64,000 bases of DNA, from contig ML978154.1 of the NCBI GenBank assembly GCA_010015745.1, positions 272,668-336,667 on the forward strand, written 5' to 3'. Both the position numbers and the translations under genes were made by a program. How positions within the stretch are numbered: position 1 is the stretch's first letter; every line of letters begins with the position of its first letter. Below the pieces are notes generated by a model. That model made no database searches. It was not told the DNA's origin and was given only the letters and a program-made list of their open reading frames with translations. The stretch is from Setomelanomma holmii (lineage: Eukaryota > Ascomycota > Dothideomycetes > Pleosporales > Phaeosphaeriaceae). Below, piece after piece: positions 44,090 to 56,022 of this stretch.

Positions 44090-44923
44090 TGAGAGAAGTC
44101 GGGGAAGCTGTGGGAGCTTAGGGATTTATAAAGTGTGTCTGACGTTGTCGCGTGCCACTTAAGTGGTGAGTAAAGAGACAATGTCGACAATGCGACAAGT
44201 ATGTAGAGGGAGCACAAGATATACAGAGGCTGCCTTGCCTTTTTGTCCCTTCTCTCACAATGCTGCTAGAGTTGACTGCGCCCCGCAGACTTGTCTGCAC
44301 ATGTCAGGAGGTGGGCGGAGGCGACCAGTGGGGAGAACGCGCAAGGGTAAAATTCCAGTCGTCAGTTGGTGGCTGTGCAAACGCATCACTTGGATCAACG
44401 GTGCAGGCGCGCGCGTTTGAGATTTGTTGTGGAACATTTCCCAGATTGACCCTCGCATATCTCTTAGCCTTCCTCAAGCCTTAAACTAGTAACTTACTGC
44501 TGATGGACGATACTATGGTCGCTTGTCGTACTGCTGAGGGAGTGTAACTCATATTGCCATGACGGAGAGAGCGATCGCGGAAGTTTACAGCGACAACTAG
44601 AGGACGGTCTGGCTGCATCCAGGGGTAGACAAAGGAAAAAAGAAGAGCCATACTTGTGGGTATGCCCTTGCAAGCGTCAAGTCTAGGAGTTGTGGACCTG
44701 TCAAGCTTCGCGTTCCAGCTTGTCGAGGCTTACCGTGAGGACGATCTTTGCGCCTTCGCCACAGCTGTGGCGCAAGACATCTGTGGCTGAAGCTGCCCCG
44801 CGGTCGTACTTGCCGCGTTCGTCTCGTCGCGTAGGCTCCAGGCGAATGACGACGCCGCTTCGTTATAAACATTTCATCGGCCGAGCGCGCAAGCTGCCGC
44901 TGCATTCCACACTGTTCGCCAAC
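44090..44923. other. divergent intergenic region
   Basis: About 830 bp between the starts of the HET-like gene and the RING gene. In-frame ATG at 44846 upstream of the RING start could add 26 residues; the first ATG with a plausible context was not decidable. Confidence 0.5.
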
Positions 44924-45637
44924 ATGTCTGGCTACGAAGGTACGTTGCCGAGGTACGTCATTCCTTGCGCAGCAGCAATTGACAGACTACAGTCGAACAC
45001 AACATTTCCGACAAGGACGAAAAGCCGCAGCCTTCGCGCCGCCCTGACCTCTCCACCTTCTTCTCGCAGCTCGAATTGGTCGACACCTCAGATCCCAATG
45101 CACACACAAACGCGAACGCGGTGCCGCAGCCTGAGAACATGGCGGCGGCATTTCGGCTGCTGGCCAACGCCTTCGAGATGATGCGCGGACGACCAGCGGA
45201 CGAGGCGGGCCGCGGCGAAAATGATTTGCTGGCCAACATGATTGAGGTGTTGAGACAGAATGCAGATGACCCGCCCACAGAGCTCAAGGGCGTGCCAGAC
45301 AGCTTCCTGGATGAGCTGGACCGGGTGCCAAAGAAGGAGCTCAAGCCTGCAGACACATGTCCGATATGTGTCAATCCGTTCCTTGAAGGTGAGGTGTAAA
45401 TTAAGGCGAAGTTTGCCTGAGAGCCTTGGCTAACGCGGATCGCGGATAGACAAGTATCCGCTCGTTGTCCAACTATCTTGCCACAAAGATCATCGCTTCG
45501 ACCTGGACTGCATACGGCCTTGGCTCAAACTCAACTCCACATGCCCACTTGATCGGAAGGAATTGTTGAAGAAGAAACAACCGCCTCCACCGCCCGTAGA
45601 CGACGACGATGGAGAGTATGACGATATGTACGCCTAA
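44924..45637 (+). CDS. RING-finger protein, probable E3 ubiquitin ligase
   Basis: Three exons (44924-44939, 44993-45388, 45450-45637) join to 199 residues. The first exon encodes only five residues and one base. The N-terminal half is helical (AAAFRLLANAFEMM). The RING begins with DTCPICVNPFLEG at the end of exon 2 and continues in exon 3 as LSCHKDHRFDLDCIRPWL and STCPLDR, so the intron splits the RING between its first and second ligand pairs. The tail is KKKQPPPPP followed by an acidic stretch. It is expected to recruit an E2 enzyme; the substrate is unknown. Confidence 0.85.
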
Positions 45638-45841
45638 ATACTCCGAACACATTTTTGCATTGCAAAAGCGTCCTTGGAGATCATAAAGCATGGCGCAAAA
45701 CGATCGTGTGATTTATCCGCGGCGACTCTGAATGAGTTCAAAACTACTGGAGTATTATTAAGACCATACTTCGGTGGACGTAACAATGGAAGACGTCAGC
45801 GCGCACTCTGTTTCTGACCGAATCTCCCCACAAAGCTGATC

Positions 45842-46693
45842 TCATCCGGCCTGTTTCGCTGCGCGCTGGCTGAACAACTCCTGGCCTTTCTTCAGAAGTG
45901 CGACAGGCTCTAAGAGTTCCTCGCTTCCATGCATCACGGCCTCAATAAGGGCAAGCGCAAGTTCGTCCGATCTGATATACCAACCAGAGCTGCCAGCAAG
46001 CATTTTGGAGACCTCCCCTATACACGTACCCCGCTTTACAACCATTCCTGGACGGGCGACGATTGTTTCCCACAGGCCACTGGTCGATGGATCTTTGGCG
46101 AAGTCGATCATCTGAGTCTCTCCTTGGCCCTGCACAATCAATGTCAGTCTCGACGCACCTTGATTTTCTTGGCCGTCAAATGTGCTATGCGAAGGACAAG
46201 GCAAGATCACGCAGCAATGACGAACCTTTGTCTTTCTTACGCTAGGTATGAACCAGAGCGATCTTGCTTGATCACGCTCCACGATTGCGCCCGTCAGATG
46301 CAGATACCTGAAGCGTTTACTTTGCCGACCGATAATCGGCGCAAAGGCTCTTGCAAACGCGAGCGGATATTGAAGCTCGAGTATTGGGTCTCCAGCGGTC
46401 GTGGTCATGCACCTTGCGACATCAGCGGAAACCAGGGGAAACTCTAGAGACACGTTATTTCCGCACCAAATACATGCATCAGCCCCGGACAGTTTTACAA
46501 TAATCTCATCTGAATACTGCGTGAAATCTTCAAGCACAACTGATTCTAGTCGGTCATGGCACGCATGATCAGGTAATGGTCTGCGCGAAAGTGCAATTAC
46601 AGACGAGACCGATGGATGTCGGAGCGCCTGCGCCAGCACTTCCGCACCGATCCTGCCGCTAACTCCAGAAATGATAAGTTTGAAAATCATCAA
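45842..46693 (-). CDS. NAD(P)-binding Rossmann-fold protein (SDR-like, HTATIP2-type)
   Basis: Two exons on the minus strand (46226-46693 and 45842-46129) give 251 residues. The removed 96 bp (GTTCGT...GTGCAG) are also open, so the unspliced frame would be 283 residues, but splicing joins RKTK to GQGETQ and restores the expected helix. The N-terminus has the dinucleotide-binding pattern SGVSGRIGAEVL. Further marks are ALSRRPLPDH, GADACIWCGNN, FRYLHLTGAIVERDQARS and ETIVARPGMVVKRG. It belongs to the atypical short-chain reductases often annotated as NAD-dependent epimerase-like; the substrate is unknown. Confidence 0.75.
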   Translation of the reverse strand: MMIFKLIISGVSGRIGAEVLAQALRHPSVSSVIALSRRPLPDHACHDRLESVVLEDFTQYSDEIIVKLSGADACIWCGNNVSLEFPLVSADVARCMTTTAGDPILELQYPLAFARAFAPIIGRQSKRFRYLHLTGAIVERDQARSLWFIPSVRKTKVRHCCVILPCPSHSTFDGQENQGASRLTLIVQGQGETQMIDFAKDPSTSGLWETIVARPGMVVKRGTCIGEVSKMLAGSSGWYIRSDELALALIEAVMHGSEELLEPVALLKKGQELFSQRAAKQAG

Positions 46694-47233
46694 GATATTT
46701 GAGCAAATGGCGCTGACGAAGACGTGCTATTCACATTGCCTTATTTAAGCACGTCGTGCGAGGCGGAGATAGCGAATGCAAGCGATGGGCGCCCTGACAT
46801 ATTGTTGACCGGTTCGGAGGTTTGGTTGCCCCATGCCGAACCAAATGTCAACACCAAGCTGACAGGAGACCGCGAGCATCGGGATCGCGAAAGCGAAGAA
46901 CAGGCGTGCTTTATCGAGCAACCACACTGCGAGCAACGCAACCTTTAAACCCGCATGCGCTGGGGCTAAGACAAGGCTTGGATCTACCCGAGGCCGTTTA
47001 CAAATGCCGATTTAGTAGCAAGGAGTAATCGATTCGGGGTTATCCCGCCATAAGTGCGGACGAATCGACGGCCGAAAACCGCCGAGCTGACTCCATCACA
47101 GCAAGTCGCCTCACAACACCTTCACCCCACTATGAAAGCAACATGTCTCCTGCCATACAGGATGCATCGATCGACAACGTTTGCGGAATTCCGTCATAGG
47201 CATATTATTAGTTGTTTAGCTTCGACATAGGCC
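46694..47233. other. divergent promoter region
   Basis: 540 bp between the Rossmann-fold gene (minus) and the transcription-factor-like gene (plus). A TCGGGGTTATCCC stretch near 47034 is GC-rich and quasi-palindromic; no specific site is assigned. Confidence 0.5.
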
Positions 47234-49322
47234 ATGATGGACGTAAGAAGCAATCTGAGCCATGACACCAGTAGGAAGAGACCAATGAAGGGCATGCGAC
47301 GGGCTTGCTGGGAATGTAAGATGGAATCCAAGTATATGACTTCGAAACACATATTGATGATATATTCAAGGCAAGAAACAGAAGGTCCACGACACATCCA
47401 GCCAGGGCGATGTGAGCTCTGTCAATAGCGTCGGACCCGACCGGGTAGACCAGAGCAATACATGCTCACTACATATTGGTGAAAGGCTGTGCAAACTTGA
47501 ACAACTTTTTGACCGGTTTGTCTGTCGCAAAAGCTCGATGGCTACTCTCTCTACCGAGGTGCCAAGAAGCCCTACACTCGTAGGCTCAAGCGACAAAGAA
47601 TCGAATTTCGGTCTGCCTAAGCTTCCTAGTGATGCTCAGAGTATCTCCTCAATTGGAGACGGAATTGTAAGTCAAGCGACGCCGACATTCCGGCAGACGT
47701 ACTTACGACTACAGCTTGGCGCTCAGTCATGGACATCGGCGCCAGCCTTTCGGACTGTACCCAGCAAGCAGGAGAACGGACAGTCTTCCGGCTGTGATTC
47801 GATACAACGTTCGTTGGTCGCTCTACTACCCTCACAGCACGATGCAGATATCATCTTCGAATCCTCCAATGGATGGATGATCTTGGATGGCATATACAAG
47901 GCGTCTCGAGACATGTATGTTAATCGAGACCCACAATCGTACGCATTGGACATGAACGCCATTGGGCGGGAACGCTCAATCATCGTCGCTCGAACACTTC
48001 TCCACTTGGCCATCTGTATCAATTCTCTACCACCAGAGTTTGACCAGTCCCGTCTAGCCAATATATGGTCACTCGATGCGACGATGCAGAACTATGTTAC
48101 GACGGTCACTACGCTGATTACCTCATCAGACGAACTGATGTTGACCCTGCACGGACTCGAGACGCTGCTACTTCTCGCGCTCTTCCACATGAACTCTGCG
48201 AACCTGCGCCACTCTTGGATCATCGTCCGCCGAGGCTTGTCTCTTGCACATTTGATGGGCTTCCACCGCATCATCACGCAACCGGATCTCAACCCACCGA
48301 TCCCGGCCGTGTCTAATGCGAAGATGATATGGCGCAGCTTTGTCGATCTCGACAGATATCTCGGGTTGCATCTGCGTCTTCCGTTCGCTGCCGACGACTA
48401 TTCGTTGCCAAACGACGCCGATGCGCATCTTGCGCACAAATCGAAGATCAACGGCCTGACCAAGCAGGTTGCTGAGCTCGATCGCGATATTTCACCACAG
48501 GCATACGCTTCCGCACTGGCCCTCGACGAGAAGCTGGAGTCTATCATGAAGGAGATGCCAAAGGACTTTTGGGAAGTGCCGAACATACCGTCGACAGCAA
48601 GATCGCCTGAGTCTTTTGCAGCATTAGACAGACTGATGGTACAAATGTGGCACTTTGAGATGAAGGTCTTTATCCATCTTCCTTATCTACTACGCGCCCC
48701 GAGGGATAGCCGATACGACTACTCGAAAGTGACGGCATTGCAGGCCAGCCGCAACATGCTCATGCGATGGTTCGCCTTACGAAACGCCTGCATTACACAA
48801 GCGTGCTGCCGATTCGCAGAGATTGGAGTGTTCATTGCAGCAGTGACACTCACACTGGACATCGTCATTGAGCTGGGGACCAAAGAAAAGAGCGAAGTGC
48901 AAAAGACCAAGGGCACAGACTTTGCCATGATATGTCGCCTGATCGGTGAGATGGAGAAGCTTGCCAAGGCGAGCCCACGCGAGAAGATTGCAGCTCGAAG
49001 TGCTGTAGTCTTGAAGAAGATCCTGTCGTCTCTCGACCCAACCAGACAGCCTGCTGGGAAAGCTCGTCTCACAATTCCATTCTTCGGTACCATTGAGCTC
49101 GAGTTCAAGAAGCTGCCCGTCAGGCCAAGTTTCGATATCGGGTCAGAGACAGCGAAGAAGATGAAGGCCACTGCAACTGGCCAACACCTGCCAGTCTTCT
49201 CCTTCGTTAGCAACGCCCTATGGCCGCCAATGGACGAGGACCACGACTGCGGCCTCGACTGGGACATAGTGCTTTTTGATGGCTTGGAGGACAGGGACAC
49301 AGAAGGCAACTGGGTGTTCTAG
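47234..49322 (+). CDS. fungal transcription-factor-like protein with an incomplete Zn2Cys6 cluster
   Basis: Two exons (47234-47315, 47371-49322) join to 677 residues. Exon 1 ends within RRACWEC, the usual beginning of a Zn2Cys6 domain, and exon 2 continues KKQKVHD without the third Cys. A Cys-Glu-Leu-Cys that would be the fourth and fifth ligands is encoded at 47411-47422 but in another frame, followed by a stop. The cluster therefore looks broken. The rest is a normal fungal-specific regulatory (middle homology) region: HLAICINSLP, TLHGLETLLLLALFHM, SWIIVRRGLSLAHLMGF, WRSFVDLDRYLGLHLRLPF, and acidic WPPMDEDHDCGLDWD at the C-terminus. It may act without binding DNA by itself, or be decaying. 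Confidence 0.75.
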
Positions 49323-50242
49323 GGGGTGCACTCAACTGCACTAGCACCATCGTTTTGGTTCCAACTCAAGCATAGTGATTTTCTTATCGTCGTTTTCCTT
49401 TCGTCGTTGTCCAGCGTTGACTTGCATATGCATTACTCTCGCAGCATGCAGCTGCATTTCTTATCTCCTATTTTGGCAAGTCTGGCATGGCGTCTAGGCA
49501 TGGATGCATGGTCTTTTAGCAGGCAGTGCTGGCGTTCTAGCTCTCAATATGCGACCTTCTGGAACACGATATCCCGGCGCAGGTGATTCGGCGGGCAGGG
49601 GACTTGTTTAGGATAGTAGCCGCATAGCAAATCGTCTTCGAAAGTGTCTCTATCATCGATCGTTGTGCTTTGCCAATGTGATTTAGTGAGTCATTCAGAA
49701 TGACGAGAAGAGCAAGTGAAATGGCCAGTGATACGTGGTGGAGTGTGAGGCGGTTGCCATGCAGACCCTGAAGTCGCATGTGCCGCCGTCTGATAGGGCC
49801 AGCGCTATCTGCACTCAGAGTGCGGCGAGGCGTGCATTTGGCGGCACTCTCAGCGGGCTAGAGAGGTTGTGCAGTGTGTGCGATACAGCAGAAGTGAAGT
49901 AAGTTGTTGCGCTTGCCAGCGGTGAGACAAAAAGGATGGCCCTAGGCGCGGCTCGCCGGTGCACTGTGCCCGCCTGTGCTTCGCGTTCCCTGGGCACTTC
50001 AGCCTGGGACCGACCGACTGGCTGGCCGTTCATCACTCAATCGCATCCGTCCTAGCTAGGCACTCGACCACACGACCACTCTCGCTACCTTCACCCGTTG
50101 CACACGCTGAGACTGCGAACCACGGCGCTGCAGTCGCCCTTGTTTCTCTTCTGCATGTCTCTTTTGCATGTTTCCGTGCCGTTTCATTCGACAAGACTGT
50201 CTCGTAGGGCTTTCGCTTGCTGAGCGCCTCCATCTGCGAAGC
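49323..50242. other. intergenic, no gene seen
   Basis: About 900 bp upstream of the F-box-like gene. The frame of that gene is open from 50168, with an ATG there too. Confidence 0.5.
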
Positions 50243-53200
50243 ATGAGCACACAAAACCAGTCCCAGACGGACCTCTTCTGGGACACCGCCCACCGCCAGC
50301 CCACGCTCGCTGCCACTGCGGACACCACCAAGAGCGCAGGAAAGGCGCCCGTAGCCCAGCATGCGCCCCTCAGCCTGTTCGAGTCCGTCATAACAGCCTA
50401 CCCGCCCGTCCTAGAGTCGCTGCTCGCCCAGATCCCCACCGCTGCCCTCCTCGATCTCTACCACACCTCGCGCCATCTGCGCGACTTCCTGCGGAAATAC
50501 CCGCTGGCATGGAGGACGCTGTCCTTTCGCCTGCCGCAGCCCGCAGTGACGGTGGGCTCGCCGGGCAATGAGACGCCCGATAACAGGGAGCGGGCGTCCA
50601 AGGCATACTCGTTCGACGCCCTCCTGAAGCAGATAATAGCGCCGAATGGGACACGTCTGACGAGTTTGGACTTGTGCAATACTGCAGTGACGGGCATTGC
50701 GCTTGTTGGGAGCGTGCTTGCGCCGCGGATAGACATCTTGCAGCACTTGTCCGTACGAGGCTGCAAGAACGTCTCTATCAAATATCACATCGTGCCGTTT
50801 CTAGAACCATACACACTGAAAGACGCGCCTTGGATGCAAAACGACCTCGCCCTCAAGAGCCTCTACACTTACCGCTGTCGACACCACCGACGACGGCCAT
50901 ACCTCCCCTCCTCGCTTATCCGGAGAGACTCCGACTCCGACCCGACCCACCAGCTCATCGAGATATGTCACCAGCTAGGGATTTGGACAGACACGGCGTG
51001 GTGTCCGAGTCCAGGTGGTCGTTGCTATCGGCGGAAAGACTACCATGCAGGAAGAGCAGGTCCGCAGAACATGGAGGTTTGGGTGCCATTTGACAGACTA
51101 TGGAGATCGAGCAATCGCATAGGCCCAGTCGAAGGCACGAAGACTCTGGGCGACCATGATGGCAGACTGTGGGAGATTTCCGAGACCGGACAGGACGGTG
51201 AGCCGCTGGGCACAGAGAATGGCCACTTTCAAGGAGAAGGCAAACACGTGCCCGCACACCTGAGGAGGAGTCACAACATCTTCGTCGAGGACGTCAAGTG
51301 CTCGCAGTGCAATGACTCCATCCTGGAGCGCTGCGAGTCCTGCAGTGTTCGCATGCACTGCATGGGATGCAGGAAGACCCTATGTGCCAGCTGCGCATTC
51401 AACAGGCCGATACCGCGGAAACGAGTGAAGACACGACATTTCGCAAACCTAGCATTTGGCGATAGCTCGACACTCGGTGGCACGCTTGGACAAGCATCTG
51501 GATCATTCGCCTCACTGGAAGACCGCAGTAATGAAGAGAAGGTTGACCGAAACCGATTCTGGTGGGCTCCGGGCGCAACACGGTCACCCAATCTGATGAA
51601 TGAGAGCGCGAACGACGACGATTCATCCGACTCAGAAGACGGCGGCAACCTCAACAATGGCTTGCCTAATTTGCAAGCGAACCGCGATCCTCCGAAACTG
51701 AACATGCATTGGTGCTGCCTGGAACCAATCTTCTCTGGTGGCGGCGGTATAGCCGTCTTAGGCACTGGGCTAGGCGGCAGAGGGGCTGACAAGATCCGAG
51801 CAGCGCCTTTACCACGAACAAAGCATTATGAGGATCCGGATTTCAGCAATCAGCTTCGGCCAGTGGACTACATCCGTGAACTGAAGAACAACGGCCTGTA
51901 TGAGTATGTTTTGGGCGAAGACGTCGACATCCTCTCGTACCTGAGGCAGGACAACCTGGAGCTACAACAACAGACATGCCCAAGAGGACTATGCCAAGAC
52001 TGCTATCGAAGCTTCAGATGGAAAGTGTCATGTCGAGCTTGCAAGAATCCGATATGCAAAGAGCACGACTTCCGAGCGCTCAAGGTCCGTAAATGTGGTT
52101 ATCGAGATATGCATACAGAGCGTGACCATGTCCGAGCGCACAACGAACCGCCGCAGCGACTTGTCATTCCTGAATTCAACCCAAATAGAGCGAGCACACC
52201 AGACCCGGAGCGGACACCGAGGGCCTCACAGGACCTCTTCTCTACGGCCGATAACGAATCCGAATCTTCCGAAACTCCCATGTCGCAATCACAAGTCCTC
52301 GTCGCATGGTCCGCGCCCTCATCGATAGAAATGACGGCTTCCACGTCTTTCAATTCCACCGCGACTAACGAACCGTTTGCATTAGCATCGACGCTTCCTT
52401 TCGTCCCAGTCAGCTCAGCACGTCCGCGATCCTTTAGTGTATCTGGCGTCCGTGGCCGCCTGTTCGAGACGGTAACACATAAATCGCCTCGCCCCCAGAT
52501 CCCCAACTCAATCACAAACCCGCTTCCGCTACCATGCAACCCACGACATCCCGTGCAATGGGAAGGTTGCGGAGCATACTTTTGCCAATACCCTCGACCC
52601 GTAGGAGATAATCGACCACAATGTCCCGGAATTCTTAAAGAGTGTTCCGAGTGCGCGGTTCTGGTCTGCGACGTAAGTTCTCTCATCCCTTCCCAGAAGT
52701 CCACTGCTGACTTGACAAACAGCCATGCGCAGCAAACAACCCCTCCTGCACATGCACCTTCTGCACCGTAAACTACCACTGCCCAACATGCACCCGCAAA
52801 CCCTCTGTGCGCAACAAATGCCGTCTCGAAGCCGAACTCCAAGCCAAGAAAGAAGCCGAACTGCGCGCGCTTGCTAAACTTGAGAAAGATAGGGAAGAAC
52901 GTGGCCAAGCGGACGAACTTGCCGGCGCTATGAACGAATTCTTCAACGCCCTGTATGTCACGGACATGATTGACGGTTTCGACAATCGCATGTCCGAGAC
53001 AGACGCAGCTGGTTCTCGAAGCGGAGGTGGAATTGGAAGTGGAAGCGATTTTCCGCTCGCGAGTCCGGATAGCATCACCGTGACGACGGAATTCGGCGTC
53101 GTTGAGGAATCGGGGAATGTTACTATCATCAGTGCTGCTGGGCCGAGTCCGCATCACACGGCGTTTGATAATGCGCATGAGAGCGAAATCGGAGGCGATG

Positions 53201-53520
53201 CCGAGGATGAGAATAACGTCGAAATGACCGAGGATGTGGATGTCCAGGGTGTGGATTTGCCTGAGCTACAAGCTAGTCTCAGTCCGTTGGAAGTAGATGT
53301 GCAGGTCGAAGTCGACGTCAGCGTCGAGACGATGCAGGATGTTAGTGATAACGAGGGTGTGGAGGGCGACGTGGATACCGATCTAGACCTCGACGTGGAA
53401 GGTGATGCGGATGCTGAGAGTGCGGTTCTAGACGAGTTCATTGATGACGACACGGACGGCAACGGTGACGGCGATGGCGATGTGCTTACGCCGACTACGA
53501 CGACGACAGCTAATGTTTGA
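50243..53520 (+). CDS. F-box-like, cysteine-rich protein with long acidic tail
   Basis: Two exons (50243-52672, 52723-53520; GTAAGT donor, CTGAC branch, 50 bp) join to 1075 residues. An upstream in-frame ATG at 50168 would add 25. An F-box-like helix set lies near residues 45-90 (LESLLAQIPTAALLDLYHTS, LRDFLRKYPLAWRTL), followed by a leucine-rich stretch (LTSLDLCNTAVTGIAL). Cys pairs suggest several small zinc sites: VKCSQCNDSILERCESC, MGCRKTLCASC, LCQDCYRSF, CRACKNPICKEH, CSECAVLVCD joined to PCAANNPSCTC, and FCTVNYHCPTC. A charged coiled coil (KKEAELRALAKLEKDREE) leads to a tail of about 150 residues rich in Asp and Glu. It is probably a ubiquitin-ligase adaptor, but that is inference. Confidence 0.78.
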
Positions 53521-54291
53521 GGCTAAGCTTGAGCTGGACCACGAAGAGAATCAGACATGAGCGCATTTGTACGATGGTAGCTGAGGACGATTCATGCTTA
53601 GATGATGGTTCGATGCATAGCTAGCAGATTTCCTATTTTTTTCATTAATGTGGGGGACAAGATTGTACGTCGGGAACAGGGAGTATAGGAATCAGAATTC
53701 GCGATATCCAGGATGGTATAGGGAGGAATGGATGGGTGGACGGGCGGATCAGCGTCGCATGTATAGGAGTTTTCTTGCTTCTTCAAATCAGATGGGATAT
53801 TGTCACGCATCACTGGTCTGCTTCAAATTTTCCAAACGCATCATGAAGTGCTCTTAAGAGCAGGGTATGATGTAGGAAATTGTGGAATTATGCTCGCTAT
53901 ATCTGATAAATATTGTCGCCATAAATCTGCCCGCCGTGTCCTGCCCATGCTGTCCATTAGAAAGTCAAGGGAACGCCGGTGTTTGTCTAGCCCATGTTCC
54001 TCCTCGAACGCTGCCCGAGACTTTTGTGTATCGTTGCGCCAAAGAATGTTGAAAACCGCCATAGGTACTCTTGCGCCGTGAAAATCTGATAGTCGAAGAC
54101 ATATGCCGAAGCTGGGGTTTTGTGCTGAGCTCGAAACAGGCTTGTGAAACAGGCGACGCTGGAAACGTGGTTGTACGCTATTGTCTCGTGTATGTCATGT
54201 ATGCCGTAAATAATGTCGTTAGACACATGTTGGTGTAAGGTGTGCAGGTCGCATACAGGATTGCATGTTGTCCATTCGATAGTGCCGAGCA
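53521..54291. other. convergent intergenic region
   Basis: 770 bp of 3' flanks between the F-box-like gene and the KAR5-like gene; AT-richer, no coding signal. Confidence 0.5.
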
Positions 54292-56022
54292 TCAGGCCTC
54301 CGCCTGCCTTGAGAATTCGCTCTCGAAGCCAGTCAAAAACAGATTGTCAAATCCTTGGTGGTGAGCCTTTGCCTTGCCCGAAGGCGTTCCTGGAACCTCG
54401 ACGCTGGGAAGCAGCCAAATGTCCCCACCAATACTATACTGGGAGAACCAGAAAGAGCGGAGGAGTTTGCTGATGGTAGCACCAATAATGAACCCCAGGT
54501 ACACGTTAAGACGTCCGACAGGATAGGCGCAGAGCCAAAGGATCAGGACAAAACCGGCAGCTTTTTGGCTTGATGACCACCCGGCTGCGATGGATATCCA
54601 TGGACGTTCCTGAATGGTGGCAGCATGAGCGGGAAGGCTTCCGAGCCACTCGTAAAAGCCACATACGTGGAAGAAATATGCGGAGCTACACGCACCCGCA
54701 GCGTATGTAGCGAGCCTTCTGTTGATCTTACAGACGATGCTAAACAGAAAAAGAATTCCTGCAGTAGCCACTAGCCCGCGCACAATGGTGGAGATGAGTT
54801 GTGGCAAAGCACTGAAAAAGGCAAAACCTTGGGCGATATGATCCGCTTGGTCAGACAAGTTCACGAGTCGCTGTTCTATGCTGACGATAGTGCTGAGTGA
54901 CGAGTTGGCGGCAAATCTGGTCTGCTCCGCAGTGCTGTGGATGTCGCCCAGCCTGCTAGACAGCGTGTTGTAGCTGCTCATCTGCGCTTCGTGGTTGATT
55001 TGGAGGCTCGTGAGTGCATGGTCGTGGTGCGCTTGTAGTTGGACGTTGTAGAAATTGGCGAATTGAGAGCTCTCTGCCATCAGATCCTCGGAGAAAGCCT
55101 GCATCTCCTGCCTGATTCGAACAATCTCGTTGCCTTGATTGTCGGCAAGAGCGGTGATGAGCTCGGACATTGAGATTTCCATGAACGCGTGCAACTTGTT
55201 GTCCAGCGTTCCCACTGTTGCAAGAGCCTTGTCGTTCACCGCGTGAACGTCTGCTTTGAACCTTTCTTGTGCCTCTTTGACTTCGTCGGCAAATGCCTTT
55301 TGATCTTTGATCAGGTCTTCGTACTCTTCCGTAGATCGTTGCATGGCGGAAGATACAGCAGCCATGATTAGAGTGAGGTTTTTGAATGTCTCCAGGTGGT
55401 TCTCTCGCTCAATAGTGTCTCTGCTGGCTTGGCACATGACAACAGCATTTTGTCGAGCGTTGCTGAAAGACGTCCAGTACTGTGGTGATGACTGCAGGGT
55501 CTTGAGGCACTGAGCGTACTGATACTCCTTGAAATCAGGGTAACACTGCTTGTCATCAACAGTCGTCTCCGGTCGTGCATACCACCACGATCCTCCTTTC
55601 CCACAAGCCTTGGAGGTCGGCACCAGGATCTCGCAGTTCGGTGGCGGCATAGGGTTGCTTGGCTGAGCGCTTAGGAGCTCACACACTGCGAGCTTTGCAG
55701 CGTACTCCGTCTTGATACTGTCCAAGTATGCCTCCGGACGTGACTTTGCAAAGTCCGGTGCATGCTCGAGAAGCTTGCATTCGTTCATCAAGTGGGAGGC
55801 GGCCATTCGAGTGCATGTCGGGGCAGTCTGCATCGAGACCACAAAGTCGACTGCCTGCGTCATGACTCTGTGGTTTCTTGACGTGGTGTATTGAAACAGT
55901 GCATCGACGTTGACCGTGGGAGCAGCATCTGCTGGTGGAGAGTGGTAGTGAGAAAGCACGGTCTGGATAAAGGTCGCCCAAACCACAAGTGCTGCTGGAT
56001 TGGTCCACCGATATGGCCTCAT
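54292..56022 (-). CDS. KAR5/Tht1-like nuclear fusion (karyogamy) protein
   Basis: An intronless frame of 576 residues. A signal peptide (ALVVWATFIQTVLSHYHS region) is followed by a Cys-containing luminal domain: CTRMAASHLMNECKLLE, YAAKLAVCELL, CEILVPTSKACGKGGSWWYA, YAQCLKTLQSSPQYWTSFSN. Then a long coiled-coil region (residues about 225-395) leads to TM helices near 410-435 (LISTIVRGLVATAGILFLFS) and 500-535. This order (leader, WxSFSNA region, coiled coil, C-terminal membrane helices) is that of Kar5/Tht1, an ER/nuclear-envelope protein needed for nuclear membrane fusion after mating. The WTSFSN motif is the strongest link. Confidence 0.8.
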   Translation of the reverse strand: MRPYRWTNPAALVVWATFIQTVLSHYHSPPADAAPTVNVDALFQYTTSRNHRVMTQAVDFVVSMQTAPTCTRMAASHLMNECKLLEHAPDFAKSRPEAYLDSIKTEYAAKLAVCELLSAQPSNPMPPPNCEILVPTSKACGKGGSWWYARPETTVDDKQCYPDFKEYQYAQCLKTLQSSPQYWTSFSNARQNAVVMCQASRDTIERENHLETFKNLTLIMAAVSSAMQRSTEEYEDLIKDQKAFADEVKEAQERFKADVHAVNDKALATVGTLDNKLHAFMEISMSELITALADNQGNEIVRIRQEMQAFSEDLMAESSQFANFYNVQLQAHHDHALTSLQINHEAQMSSYNTLSSRLGDIHSTAEQTRFAANSSLSTIVSIEQRLVNLSDQADHIAQGFAFFSALPQLISTIVRGLVATAGILFLFSIVCKINRRLATYAAGACSSAYFFHVCGFYEWLGSLPAHAATIQERPWISIAAGWSSSQKAAGFVLILWLCAYPVGRLNVYLGFIIGATISKLLRSFWFSQYSIGGDIWLLPSVEVPGTPSGKAKAHHQGFDNLFLTGFESEFSRQAEA

